Positions 11,201 through 34,800 of a DNA stretch of 64,000 nucleotides are shown piece after piece. This DNA comes from Monarcha castaneiventris obscurior. Lineage: Eukaryota; Chordata; Aves; Passeriformes; Monarchidae. The stretch lies in assembly GCA_026261815.1 (NCBI GenBank), contig JAMPIT010000575.1, forward strand, positions 38,045,501 through 38,109,500. Reading direction: 5' to 3'. Under the pieces are notes generated by a model, which was not told the origin of the DNA, made no database searches, and saw only the letters and a program-made list of their open reading frames with translations. The translations under genes were made by a program, and so were the position numbers. The first letter of the stretch is position 1. Every line of letters starts with the position of its first letter.

Positions 11201-14021
11201 TCAGGGTGTAACATCTTAGTTCATTAACTTTGTTTTCTATTTTTAAATGTATGCATAAACTAATAGGATGAGCACTGTATTAAAGTAAGGAGTTGGCATT
11301 ACAAAATCAGTGTTACAAAATTAGTAATGCTGTTTTCCTTGGCATTAATACCATCATCTTTTGAAATCTGTGTGCAGCTAAAGAACTGGAGAGCTATTGT
11401 AAAACTAATTGAAATGAAATACATGAACTCAGATGATACTTAGAAGAAGCATTAAACTTTTTAAAAAATAACTTCTAAAAGGTACAAGGAGGAGGAGCAT
11501 CCTCACTTCAGTAGTTCTCCCACTACCTGTGCAATGAAAGAAGCAATATTCTGGCCACTTCTGTTTCTGGCAGAAACAGAATGATGGGCTGTGGTGAGCT
11601 TCTTTCAGTCAAGGAGGAAAATGGAGTAGTGGAGAGGGGAAAAAAAAAGTTGCTAGAGAAAAAGTATCCTGATGCAAGTGTCTTCCTTTTACTTAAAAAG
11701 CTTTTATTTTCACTGTAGCCTCCAGAATTTTCTGCCTGTCCCCTGAATACTGATGAGGATGTGAATAACTGGCTCAAATTCTTTGAGATGAAGGCTCCAC
11801 TGATTTGTCAGCCAGTAATAGTTTCCAGAGATCCGGTGAGTCTCTTTTTCTAAGTGTAGACTGAGACCTGTAATTAATTTTGTCTTGGATGTGATTTTCC
11901 TCTTCAGAATGGGAATGTGTATGTATTGTGTTAGACTCTTCCAGAGCTCATGCCATGATTTAGAAGCTTCTCAATTTCTATGAATTGTTTGAATTGAGGA
12001 CAGGTCAATCTGTTCTAAAACCTAGTGGTTGTTCATAGTGGATTAATGTAATGGTTCCAGTTGCAAGTGTGCAAATGTGCAAGTGTTTGCACCCCAAACC
12101 AAACAGCACAGTTTACATTCACTGCTGGCCACACTGGGAGAAATGTCAAGAGCACGGAAGCTGGTTCAGCCACGTGTTTATGTAGTTCACTTTCATAAGA
12201 ACTCCCTCTGCCAATGCTGTGTTGAAAGACACGAAGTTTGTGTCTCATTGCTGATGTAAATTGAAGTCTGCAAAGCCTCGTGCTGGAAACTTATCTAGCA
12301 TCTTTCACAAGCACCAAATTCAGCAGCAAACAATTCAAGATAAAAACCAATCTGGTTTCAAAAACCATTAAGGTGTTCATAATTAGGAAAACTATTTTTT
12401 TAAAGTAACCAGAAAACCATAGATGAAAATGACTATTTAATAGATAACAATGCAGTCATAAGTAATATAAAAAGTTTTTTCCAGAGTTAAGTGGGACATA
12501 CTGTAGGCTTAGATGTGTTGAAGGGTGTGATTTGATTGTGCCATTATGTGGCAGCCTTTGGCCTAAGGCTAAATTGTGTGCATCTTGCCATGATCAACTG
12601 ATGCATACTTTGAAAGCAGCCATCAGCAGCTGCTCTGTTCAGAACCAATGCAACTTGTGTGGTGGATGCTGCTGGGTTTCTCCCGTTTGCATCCACTGGC
12701 AGGCCCAACAGCACTTGGCTAGGCCTGTGGGTTTGGAAATGTTTGAGTGTCACTACAAAGAGAGCAGTAGACTACGGCATTCCAGTGCCATGGCACTATT
12801 CACCAGTATCCCCTTGCAGCCCAGAAAATGAATCCTATCCTGGGCTATGTCAAACTAGGTGTGGCCAGGTCAAGCAGGGTGATTCTTTCCCTTGTGAGAT
12901 CCCCACGTGGAGTGCTGCATGTAGCTTTGGGGTCCCATGAAAGATGTGGAGCTGTTAGAGCAGGACCCAAGGAGGGCCATGAAAATGAGCAGAGGGCTGG
13001 AGTGCCTCTTCCTTTGAAGACAGACTGGGAGCTGAGATTGCTCAGCCTGGAGAAGAAAGGGCTCCTGGAACACCTTATTGCAGCCTTCCAGTACTTCAAG
13101 GAGGCTTTTAGGAAAGATGGACAGAAACTTTTTACCAGGACATGTAGTGACAAAAGAAGAGGCAAGAATTTTAAATTGAAAGGAAACATATTTAGCTTGG
13201 ACATAAGGAAAAAAATGTTTAGGCTGAGTGTGGAGAGACAGTGGAACAGGTTGCCCAGAGAAGATGTGGATGCCCATTCCTGGAAGTGCTCAAGGCCAGG
13301 TTAGATGGGGCTTTGAGCAGGCTAGTTGAATGGAAAATGTCCCTGCCCATAACAGGGTGGTTAAAATAGATGATCTGTGAAGGTCCTTTTGAACCCAACC
13401 CATTCTATGATACATGAAACTAGTGGTGTTGATTTCATGGTTTAGTATGTTAGTTGCTATTTTATTCACTGTTCTTCCCATATTCATCTAAGCTGGCTCT
13501 TAGAATTGGAGTAGAGACAGTCCCTTTATCACATGGGCCTGGGGCAATTCAGTGCAAAGGGGTTTGATTTCCGGTAGGGGTTCCTTGGTGTGACTGCATT
13601 ATTTAATCCCAGTGGAAAGAAAGCTGGGGGGAAAAAAAAAAGGTTAAAAAGGAGATCTCAGTAAGTTTAACACCAAAAGTCGGGGGCTATCAGGGTTCCT
13701 AAATTCTTTTGTCTTACTGGTTTCACAAGTGTCTTGCAAGTTTTCACCGCTTAACTTTCGGAGGTGTGTGGAAATACACATCTAGGATAGACTTTGAAAC
13801 GCTGTTCCCATGAACGCATTGCTGACGGGCGCTCTGTCCGCTGCCAGGGCTTCGACCTGCGTCTGGAGCACACGCACTGCTTCAGCCACCACGGGGAAGG
13901 AGGGCACTACCACCAGGACACCAGCCCGGACAGCGTGCAGTACCTGGGCTACTTCCAGCCCGCCCAGCTGCTCTTCCGCATCGACAGGCCCCAGGAGACG
14001 CACCCCGTCGGGAGAGACTGA
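5266..14021 (+). CDS. C11orf54: Ester hydrolase C11orf54 homologue (PTD012), 8 coding exons
   Basis: This encodes a 316-aa zinc-dependent hydrolase of the DUF1907/PTD012 family; human is 315 aa. The human protein cleaves ester substrates in vitro, and its cellular role is poorly known. Coding exons: 5,266-5,323, 7,373-7,471, 8,413-8,486, 9,049-9,150, 10,084-10,260, 10,995-11,144, 11,719-11,835 and 13,848-14,021. All borders are GT-AG and in phase. The start follows GGAAATGG, and exon 2 begins at 5,201 in the 5' UTR. Recognisable blocks include HVPSLEELAE near residue 10, LPGAFILGAGA, GMGGTFIIQKGK and the C-terminal EHTH...GEGGHYH block. His267, His269 and His279 align with the three zinc ligands of the human enzyme, so activity is plausible. 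The last exon is much more GC-rich than the others. Confidence 0.97.
5838..5895 (-). mobile_element. Old CR1 3'-end remnant (uncertain)
   Basis: 'aaatggttaagattggaagggacttgtagattcagcccagtt' resembles the inverted CR1 3' end (tggtttgggttggaagggaccttaaagatca...) at a divergent level. It lies in C11orf54 intron 2. It is short and diverged, so the call is tentative. Confidence 0.45.
8886..9030 (-). mobile_element. CR1 3' end abutting C11orf54 exon 5
   Basis: An inverted CR1 3' end starts with 'catagaatggtttgggttggaagagacc'. It continues through the 'gttgctcagggccccatccagcctggcc' block and stops near 'ccagggacgg'. It is 5'-truncated, and the truncation point lies about 20 bases before the splice acceptor of the coding exon at 9,049. 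Only the short pyrimidine tract and the CAG remain between them. Confidence 0.92.
12835..13418 (+). mobile_element. CR1 3' portion in C11orf54 intron 8
   Basis: This is a + strand CR1 tail. It includes 'gctgagattgctcagcctggagaagaaagg', the 'gtggaacaggttgcccagagaagatgtggatgccc' block and the 'aggtccttttgaacccaacccattctatgat' end. It is truncated at the 5' side. It lies within the intron between the exons ending at 11,835 and starting at 13,848. Confidence 0.93.
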
Positions 14022-14104
14022 GCCCGCCGGCCGCTCTCGTCTTCCTCAAGCACACGTGCTGATGTTTGTAATGCTTTTGATTATGCACACCTACCAGATT
14101 TAAA

Positions 14105-14110
14105 AATAAA
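14105..14110 (+). terminator. C11orf54 polyadenylation signal AATAAA
   Basis: A canonical AATAAA lies 84 bases after the stop codon, in AT-rich sequence. It gives a short 3' UTR. It is the first such hexamer after the stop. Confidence 0.6.
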
Positions 14111-14439
14111 TATGCAGTATATGATGCAAAATAATCCGTGCTAAAATTTTAAAGATGACAGCATTTTGCTGAGGCTGAGAAAAGCAAAACAGGTGGCTGC
14201 CAAAAATGTGCGGTTCAAGGATCTCTGTCTGAATAAGCCCTGGGAAGGTACATTCCAGAAATAAGCATTTCGTGAGATTTCCTCGTCTGGCAGAGCTGCA
14301 TGATGTGTATGTTTGTATAGAAATGGAGTCCCAGGATGTATGTACAAGCAACAATAATATACTTGCACCAGAAACTGATTCCAACAGCAAAAATCGAATA
14401 TTGATTTCAGGAACTGTCATCAGACGTGGTGGAAAAAAC

Positions 14440-14700
14440 AGGAAAATCATATTGTTGCATTGAAAAGATAAAGCTAAACAAAGAAGAAAAAAGGTATAAA
14501 AGGACACCTCAGAGAAACCGCAGTTGTGAACCAGCGAGACTCGAACCGATAGAGGTCGGAACTCAGTTCACCCAGCACCCATCGCCTGGCTCGGTGTTGC
14601 TTTGCTTTGTGGCTCTTTCCGTATTTTATACTTTGATTATTAATAAATTCTCTTCAATCATAATATTGGTAGGCTCGTTTATAACAAATGTGACAACAGT
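14440..14700 (+). other. Possible LTR-like segment (TATA box plus polyA signal)
   Basis: Between C11orf54 and MED17 there is a TATAAAA box at 14,495-14,501 in a purine-rich setting, then a CG-containing segment. An AATAAA at 14,642-14,647 follows about 147 bases downstream. This spacing and order is that of the U3-R-U5 part of a solo retroviral LTR. I could not define TG...CA ends or a target-site duplication, so this is a guess. It could also be a cryptic promoter. Confidence 0.3.
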
Positions 14701-15176
14701 AAGCTGCCGCCTTCTTAATTGTGTTTAAAGGGAGCTCGGAGCGTACGTGTCATTGGAGTTGTGACCGAATTCAAACGGTAATTAAATGGCAGTGTTATTG
14801 TATGTTTTCCTGCTGTTTGGTTGAGCTTCCTGCGTGGCTACAGCTGACGACGGGGAAGCAGAGGTGAAGTTCTGTTTAGAACGGGGCACGAAACCAACTT
14901 CTGGTCAAAAATAAGGCTGTGGAAGGAAAGAGCAGCAGCTCAGACCTGCCGGGCCCCACACGCTCCCTAGCACCGCGATAGTCCCGCCCCCTCACGAGCG
15001 CCTTCGGAGGCAGCCGAACCCACTCGGCGCAGGCCCCGCCCCCTTCCGAGCGCTCCCCGATAATGCCCGAGCCCGCCCGGCACAGCTCGGTCTCCCTCAC
15101 GAGCGGGTCCGGAAAGGGCCGAGCCCGGCCGGCGCTGGCTCCGCCCCTGCCGGGTGCGGGCGGGGGTCGCGCCAAG

Positions 15177-26856
<11,680 letters not shown>

Positions 26857-27005
26857 TGAAGCGTCAGCCTCTCTGTGAGGGCTTTGAAGTGTCTCAATGC
26901 AATGATAACTGCCCATGCAGAAAAGGGAAATGGGAGCTATGGGCCAATACAAGACAGCAAAATCAAATTTATTTCCTGTACAGAAATACCCATTTTCATA
27001 TTTGT

Positions 27006-27011
27006 AATAAA
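27006..27011 (+). terminator. MED17 polyadenylation signal candidate
   Basis: An AATAAA lies 150 bases after the MED17 stop codon and is the first such hexamer downstream. Longer 3' UTR forms cannot be excluded. Confidence 0.5.
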
Positions 27012-27019
27012 ACCTTTTA

Positions 27020-30000
27020 GTGGCATATAAAATACATACAATTTTTTGTAAAAGTTCCTTTCGGTTGTATCTTTGAAAATTGCTGTCTAGAGTAACATAG
27101 ATGAGCAACTAATGTATTTTTTGTTTGTAAAATTAAATTTGGTAATCCTTGAGTTGGAGCATTCTTGAGTTGGAATTTGTTTGTATGTTGATGGGGATTC
27201 TGGGTGACCCCTTTGTTTTTGAGAAATACGTTTACTTGGCAGTTTAACTTGAGAGTGTTACAAAGTCACCGCCTGTGGCAAAACTCTTTCCTCTCTGATG
27301 GTCTGTGTGATGTTGGCTACTTTGCTTGTGTTTTCTGACCTTGTGAGGAAAGGGCCTTACTTGGCTTGCAAAGTTCTGACAAATTGAGTTTGTGGGTGAC
27401 TTAGTGACTGGATAGAAGACGGTAACTCTCATGCAGTAAACCTCCACACTTGCACTGCTGGGTCTTTCTCCTGCACTCTCCATGGTTATCATCCAGGGAA
27501 ATAATAATATCCTCCCAAATATCAGCTCTTTGAGCTCTTTCAAAATAAAAAAAAAAGTCACTTTTTTATAGTTTTGGTTGTCATTGTAGCCTTCTTGAAA
27601 CTTGTAGTATGGTGTTTTAACAAAGCTTTTATTTTGTTTGGTACTTTTTGCAACCTGTCTGTATGTACTGGTTCAGATTCATGTCCATATTGTCTTATGA
27701 GGTGTCTGTATCTATGTGTATATATATATATGAACTTCTTGCACATAAACATGTTTGAATTGAACATCCCACTTGCATGGTGACAGTTGTTACTTTGTTG
27801 TATTCTCAAGTATAAAGAATAATTCTAGGAAAATGAGCAGCAAGCTGCTGCGCACAGTGTGTATCCAAAGCAGCTCTTGTACTTAACGTTGGTGTTTGCC
27901 AGCATGGAACATCTTATTTCAGTTTCTGGAAGTACTTGCTTTTGTGTAACTTAACTATGAGAGAGTTCTCCTTCCAGGTGCTCATGTGTTACCCAAAACG
28001 ACCGATGAAAATTAAAAGCCCAAGTTGAAAACAGTCTCCTGATCTTGCAAAAGGGGTGAGCCTAATGTAACCCCCGTGATGCCAGGTCCTGTATTGCTGT
28101 GCCAGCAGACACTCTGATTACAGGCAAAGAGGGGTCTGTTTCTTGGTGAACAGTTCAGCCAACAGCCTGATGCATCTGTTCATGGATCTGACTAGATGAG
28201 GCTGTTTGCACTCCTGCCAACACAACAGATCGCTTAATAATTAGAAGATGAGTCTGTGAAACTTGAACGTCTTCATAGTTCAGTGTTCTTAACCTAAATT
28301 GACAGGTGTGCATGTAGCAATAGCCTTTTCATCAAGTAAGTTCTTCCTTACCAAGTAATCAGATCACTGTGGAGCTGTTAGAATCTCATGGTTGCAGGAT
28401 TTCTCTCCTGAAAAGGACACCTCCTGTGTTGCAGAAGGGCAAGCACTGCATGTTAGCATGAGAACACTTGTCAAGACTTCTAGATCTAACTGCAAAAAGA
28501 ATAATAATAATAACAACAAAAAAAAGATAATTATTAGAGACCTGGATGGAGTGTCTGTGTTTTAGTGTTGAATACATAGGAATTCCTAATTTTAATAGAA
28601 AACACACTGATTAGACTTCTAACAGAGACAGTCTTGAAACTTGGTAGTGCATCTTTGAATGTGAAATGACAGTGAATGATTAAGACCTTTACAATTGATT
28701 GCCAAAGCAATCTGGTGAACTTGGACATCTCTTGAATTAAAGTTTAAAAGTAAAATGCCTCAATCCCTTTGATCATCTAGAATGCTCTAAATATTAAATC
28801 TGCTGCAGTTCTGCAGGGAGTTTACAAATATAGTAAGAACAGCTATTAGTTAGTTTCTGATTTTCTACTGAAACAACCTTCCATAAGACTTTGGATGCCC
28901 CAGCATAGCAAGAAACTGGTACAGACACTTTAGCCTCACATTCCATACCTCAAATATTGACATTAATAATGGATATTGACAAACACAATTTTCAGGAAAA
29001 TGTATTTTTAAAGTAACACTACCTGTGTAGAGTAAGCATGTTAAATGGTGGGTAAAATTTTTGGGTGAGGAATTGTCTATAAGGAAAGCTATATACAGGC
29101 TAACTGTACTGGATGTTCTTGCTGAACATTGTGTGAGTTCCTGTTGTTCATACAGGATATTACTGCCTAAAAGTGAGGTTGGCACCAGGCTCAATAGCCA
29201 AGGATGGGTGCCTGAAGTTGCAGTGACTTCAGCCAAGCTGAAAGAAGTAGAACTGTGCTAGCTGTAAACTTCTTTTGTTGTAGTACGTTTTAAACTGAAG
29301 AATTTTAAGTGTTCATTTCCTACTTTCATCCCAGCTTTCAAATATTGTAGTTTAAATGTGTGTGTGACCTCTGCAATCACAGCAATGCAGTGGAATGGTC
29401 ATTCATGTCTGGATACTTTTCCTGACTTCCTCTGGTAATTGCAGTGTTCAGGTCAGTGTTAGCAGATAATAGTGGTTTTATGTGTAAGCTGCACTTTTGT
29501 ACTTTCTAAGTGTGGCAGAGCACCTGCTGTATATTCAGCTCAGCCTAACTCCTAGCTTCACATTCAAAGTCTAAGATTGAGAGCTCAAAAAACCCCCTAA
29601 CAATATTTCCCTATGCTATAAGTGTACTTTACCAAGTAATTCAAGCTTCGTGATTGAAATAGATGCAGTTACAATTTCCCTGTTGTCAAAGCTTAGTTCA
29701 CTCAAAGACACAAAAGATGGGTAATACACGTTTAAAGCAGAGAATTGGAATAAACTGTCACTTGTCTGTGCTGTATCTGAAACTTACTTCATTTCTCACC
29801 TTTTTTGACCTGTTCTAGATGGAGAAAGGAGCGGACAGCTGAATCTGGTACCTCAATTTATGAGTGGGAGAGAGGCCCTTTGTACTACAAATGTCCAGCT
29901 CAGTATGGGATGGCTTAAAGGTATTGTGCACAGGGTGCTTTGGAAAAAAGCTTGTTTGGCACCTGCCTGCATCGTTATGCACTTGGTGAGAAATTCTCTG

Positions 30001-31160
30001 AACGTTTTTCCAAATGGAGCCCATAGTCCCTCTGCACCTGAGCATCCCAGTCCCTGACCAGAGGGAAAGCTCTGTCAGCCTCCCCTCTCAAGCTCAGTTT
30101 AAATGCACAAAATTAATATTTTGGCATAGAGCCGTGATAGGGGATACACATCATAGAGTCACCCCAAGACAGTCCTGTAAAAGGTTTTTGCAAACAAGTG
30201 AGGTGAAGTGGGAGAAAGGTAGTAGCAGCAGTTTGACTCTTAACAGCCACGTGGCAATCTACAGGCACAGACTAGTCCATGGTGTCTTCCAGGTTCAAAG
30301 TTTATTTCACACTGCAAAATTTTCATTACAAAAGCAAAACAGAATAATTTGGAACACAGTCGGTTTACTGCTTTCTCACTGACAAACACAAATGTTGCTC
30401 CACCCAACAGATCTGCAGGTGGAGAATTGCAATACGTGCAATACACAGATTGAAGAAAACATTAGTTGGATCACTTCATGTTTTCTTACAACACAGGGAA
30501 GCAAAGGTGGCTTCTCAACAAGAGCAATTTTAGAACTGTATTTGTAAATACTGTATTTCAAAGCAATGCTGTTTTAACTCTTCTTCTCAGATAGATTGTT
30601 CATCACTGGGCTAACTTTGCAAAGGACATCTTTCACAAGAAAACTGTTTAGTACTTTGCCACCCCACTGGTGTTGTGTGTCAGTGTTTTATCTGACCCCT
30701 CTAATCTTTATAGACAGCATCCTCTTTAGTGCCTGCACTATTCCTTGTATACCCACCTGCTCTGGTAATGTCATAAAATGTGTGTTAACATCCATCCCCG
30801 GGCAGTGTAAACAATTGGAAACACAAGCGGGAGAACTTTGACCAGCTCAGCGTTCTTTCAAAGTCAGTTTTGCCTCATGAAAAATTGCAGTTTGTCTTCA
30901 GAACTTCAGGAAGTTCCTTACACCCAAAAGTAGCAGCATAGGTGCAATAAACAGAATTCAATGCTTGCAATTAATTTTTTAACGTAATACTGTAATTAGA
31001 TATTTAATTTATTATGTTGATGGATGCTAATGACCACTCTGTCTGTAATAGGAGACTTGCTGTATCCAAAATACAGGTGTCCTTCAAGACCATGATAATT
31101 TCCTTTCTGGGTTGATCTTAGAGGCTTGGTTGGTTGGTTGTTTTTAAGAGCGGTAAGAGG
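27020..31160. other. Interval between MED17 and VSTM5 3' ends
   Basis: The two genes converge here. I see no coding exon. There are short simple runs such as a TATATA tract near 27,720 and an ATAATA tract near 28,498. Part of the interval is probably 3' UTR, since VSTM5 in mammals has a long one. No mobile element could be called with confidence. Confidence 0.5.
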
Positions 31161-31168
31161 CTGTAGAT

Positions 31169-31174
31169 TTTATT
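31169..31174 (-). terminator. VSTM5 polyadenylation signal candidate
   Basis: TTTATT on the + strand reads AATAAA on the - strand, about 250 bases after the VSTM5 stop. It is a candidate only; sites further left are possible. Confidence 0.35.
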
Positions 31175-31424
31175 AGCTAGCCACAAAAATGTGTTCATGC
31201 TCAGCATAAAAGCATATGCTTTTTTACTCTGACCTTGACTAGCAGAACCAAAAACTTAACAGGTCAAAACAGCTCCATCAGACACTGCTGATTTAATTAC
31301 TTTGCAAGTCAGGATGTTTCTGCAGTAGTCACAAACATTTTACCTTCTATGTTTGTTCTTGCTTTCTGGGCCAATACTTTCTCCTGAGGTAGAATTGTTA
31401 TTTTTGTTGTGATACAGTCCTTGG

Positions 31425-31793
31425 CTAACACTCAATGGTCTCCAGTTCAATCTCTTCCGTTGTACTCGCTGCAAATAAAAGGATATTGTTATTGATTGGC
31501 AAATGGATTGGAAGGCCAACTTTCCAAAATTAACTGTGGTGTGTTAATAGCTGAGACATTTTTAACTTTTTAATATTAGCTCAAGCTTGCTCATCTAACA
31601 TTAGGTTTTAAATACATATTTGTAAAATATTTAACTGCACAATCTTTAAAGTGACAACAGTTTCTTGCAGAACAAGGCTATAGGCACTACAAAAACAAAG
31701 TCCATAGGGCAGAAATTAGGTCTCTGCTTTGGACCATTTCCTGGGAGACCACATGGCAAACTTCTTGAACAGTGCTTTTCCTGACCTCTGCCA

Positions 31794-31858
<65 letters not shown>

Positions 31859-34800
31859 TCAATTCAGCTCTGTGGGAAGATTGGCTTCAACTGGAGGAAA
31901 GGCTCTATCTAAACAAAATCCTGTATATTCCGGCATGATAGGAAAGTTTTCAGTATCTACTAAAGCTTGTGAGTGGTGTATGCACCACGAAAACAGCACC
32001 AGCCCTTAAGGGTTGTGGGTGAGCGACAGAAAGGAAGAGGCTGCTCAAGCCAGGTTAATTTCTTCTTCTATCAGGTTTTGCAGAGTTGACACAAAGTCTG
32101 GACCATGAATCTTAGGATACTTGTGTGTCTGTGTTGGTCTAGTAAAGTACTGATAGCTAGGCTATTTGTTGTAATGTAACACTTATTATAGAAGAAATAC
32201 AGACCTTTTACCTAGAGGGCAAGAAACCACAAGTGGATCTGCACTTACAAAGAAGGGAGGTAAACACCTGAAATATTTTGAAGTGGTAGAGGAAACCTGC
32301 CATTTCAAAGCTTGATCCCAGGCCTGTAGTATGCACCTTGTCTTTCTGCCTAGGCCAAATATCCCTGGCTGTGGCTTGGAAATTTCTTTTCTAGTATGTT
32401 CCTTCAGTGTAGCCCTTGTGTTCCCTTGACCTGCTTTTCATGACTGTTCTCTTCAGTGTCAGGTTTTGATATTACTCAGTGTTTGCTGGAGTCTACAACT
32501 GGATCAAAAGTGAGGACAGATGAAGAGGGGGCTTGAGAGGAGAAGGAGATGCAATCCTCCATGAACTGAGGTGGGGCCACTGCCAAGGGTCATTTGTGTA
32601 TTTTCCCCTAGGATACACCCTGCTGATGTGAACTCTGAAGAGTTGATAATGCTCTTGACTTTATCTCCTACCCTCCCAGCAGTGGTTATTGCAGGTCTGG
32701 CCTTCTCTCCCCAAGTTTTGCCATCAGCAATGTTGGGAAGTGTTTTATTATTTCTAATGTGAAACATATAAGGTAGATGTCCTGTGGATTTTTCTGCAAC
32801 TAAACCCCTGTTATTCAGTTGCCTCAGCTAGTAAGAACAGGATAACTGATCTGAGCCTTTCAGTCTTGTTTCTCAGTGGCCCTGTTTAGCACCTTTATGG
32901 TACAAATTTTAGGCTCAAATTTCAGGCTTGAAAACCCTACACCCTGCCTACATTTTTAGGGAAATACCTGTTAGTTTGTGTGTTGTCTTCTTCTGAAATA
33001 GATGCAGAGATTTATTACACAGCCACATGAAGCAAATTAGAATGGCAGATACTGCAGCGAGAAATGCAAAGAGAACTGCTACAAAATGCAAATCTTCATA
33101 GATAATCTCTGTAGGAAACACGGAAAAAAATTAATATTATAAAATTGATTACAAGAAGATTGATGCTTAAACACAGGGTAAAGCCAAGAAGTCCCATCTA
33201 GTTTGTACCGTAAACATTGACTACAATGGTGCCATAGGCGTTGGTGCCATGCTCCTCTGTTACAGTGACAAAATAGTAGCCAGCATCTCTCATGCCCACA
33301 TTCCGAAGCTGAATAGAGCCATTTTCAAAAGCAGTCACTCTGTCCTTGTAGACTGTGGATATGTTGACGTAATTCCCACTTCTCCACTCAACAATGCTGG
33401 TGGTGCCCCAGCTTGACACATGCTTCCACTCAATGGTGGCCACGCCTCGGCAAGAGTATTCAACTGAGAGGAGGATGTTTTGTGCCACTGTTGCATTGAT
33501 GTTGGGTTGTGGGACAAGTAAGGATACTCCTCCGGGAGCTGAAAGACAAAGGAGGGTGATGAGTCTGGAGGTGATGCTGCACCAACTGTCCAGGGCAGGT
33601 TGGAACCTCTGGGTCCTGGTGATTCATCCTGCCTATCTCAGTGGTCTGTTTCAAGAGAGGACAGATTATGCTCTGCAATACCTTTTTCTTTCTGCTTTCC
33701 ATAAAAGTAACATACATTTATGTTGTACACATAGGTAATTGGTGATAGCAAAAGTGCTTCCACCATAGAGGATGCATACTTGCATGTGTTTCAGTGTTTT
33801 AATGCGCAAATAGAAAGGGATCATGGAAGGGTCTTTTTGGGTATGCATAATGTTTTCTCAAAACTGAGCAATGTTCTTGTGTTCATCAGTAACTGGCTTT
33901 CTTTAAAATCCTGCATTTAAATGAGAAGTTTAGTCACCATGTCCAAGGTAACTTAACATATTCATTAACTGCCATCCCCCAAAAGCAAGAACTGCAGTAG
34001 GTGTAAGTATGTGAAGTCTTGGCAAAGACTTTGTCGTGTTTTCAGGATGTGTAATCAACATTAGGGACATCAGCTTCTTAAAGGTGGCCAGTTATAAGCC
34101 AGCACAGATAAATCACATGTAACCAAAGGTATGCAGTTTCATGAGAAGCCAGGGACTTCATGTTCCTGATGATATCTGGGCAAAAATGAATATAAAAGAA
34201 TATTTAATTCTCATCTACTTCCTCCTGCTGTGATTACGGAGCTGTTCATAACACTGGGAAACTGAACCGACGGCTTTGTTTAATGTGTAACTGCAATAAT
34301 TTCTGCTCGCATGTGGGTGTTTCTGCACGAAGGTTTGGATGAACACCAGCACTGGAGTTTTAACTGGCACACATTTTTTCTTTTTATTAGTGGCTTGTTT
34401 GAGACCCTTGGCTAAAGACCGAAATCCTGTTATCTACCCACAGAAATCAAAGCAGACTAAAGGCAGATAAAGCACAGAGTAAGGCTGAATGCCTTTTCCT
34501 GGTTTGGCTTGGAGCAGCTCACCTGCTCTACTCCCTTACTGTGGGAGCAGCCTGACTGCAAGAGCAAAATGAAAAAGTAATGCTGACCTGCAAATGTCTG
34601 TAACCCAGTGGGGGAGTGAGAACGAGACCCTCAGCTACATTGCACAAGTGCAAAGCAGGATGCCTGGGGATGATCCTGGAGGTTCTGCGAAGTCTCCAGG
34701 GATAAGAATGATTAAGAAAGGCAAAGGAAAAAAAATTGCCATGGGAAAGAATTATTTTTTAAAAATCTTAAAATAAGAACCCTCCATAGCCAAAATCCAC

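Noticed and set aside
14520..14570. GGTTCGAGTCTC on the - strand, like a tRNA T arm
   Set aside because: The flanking bases cannot form the T stem, and no A box, anticodon arm or acceptor stem is present.
31729..32009. Open frames encoding repeated IC or MY pairs
   Set aside because: Direct translation of the ATATGT microsatellite.
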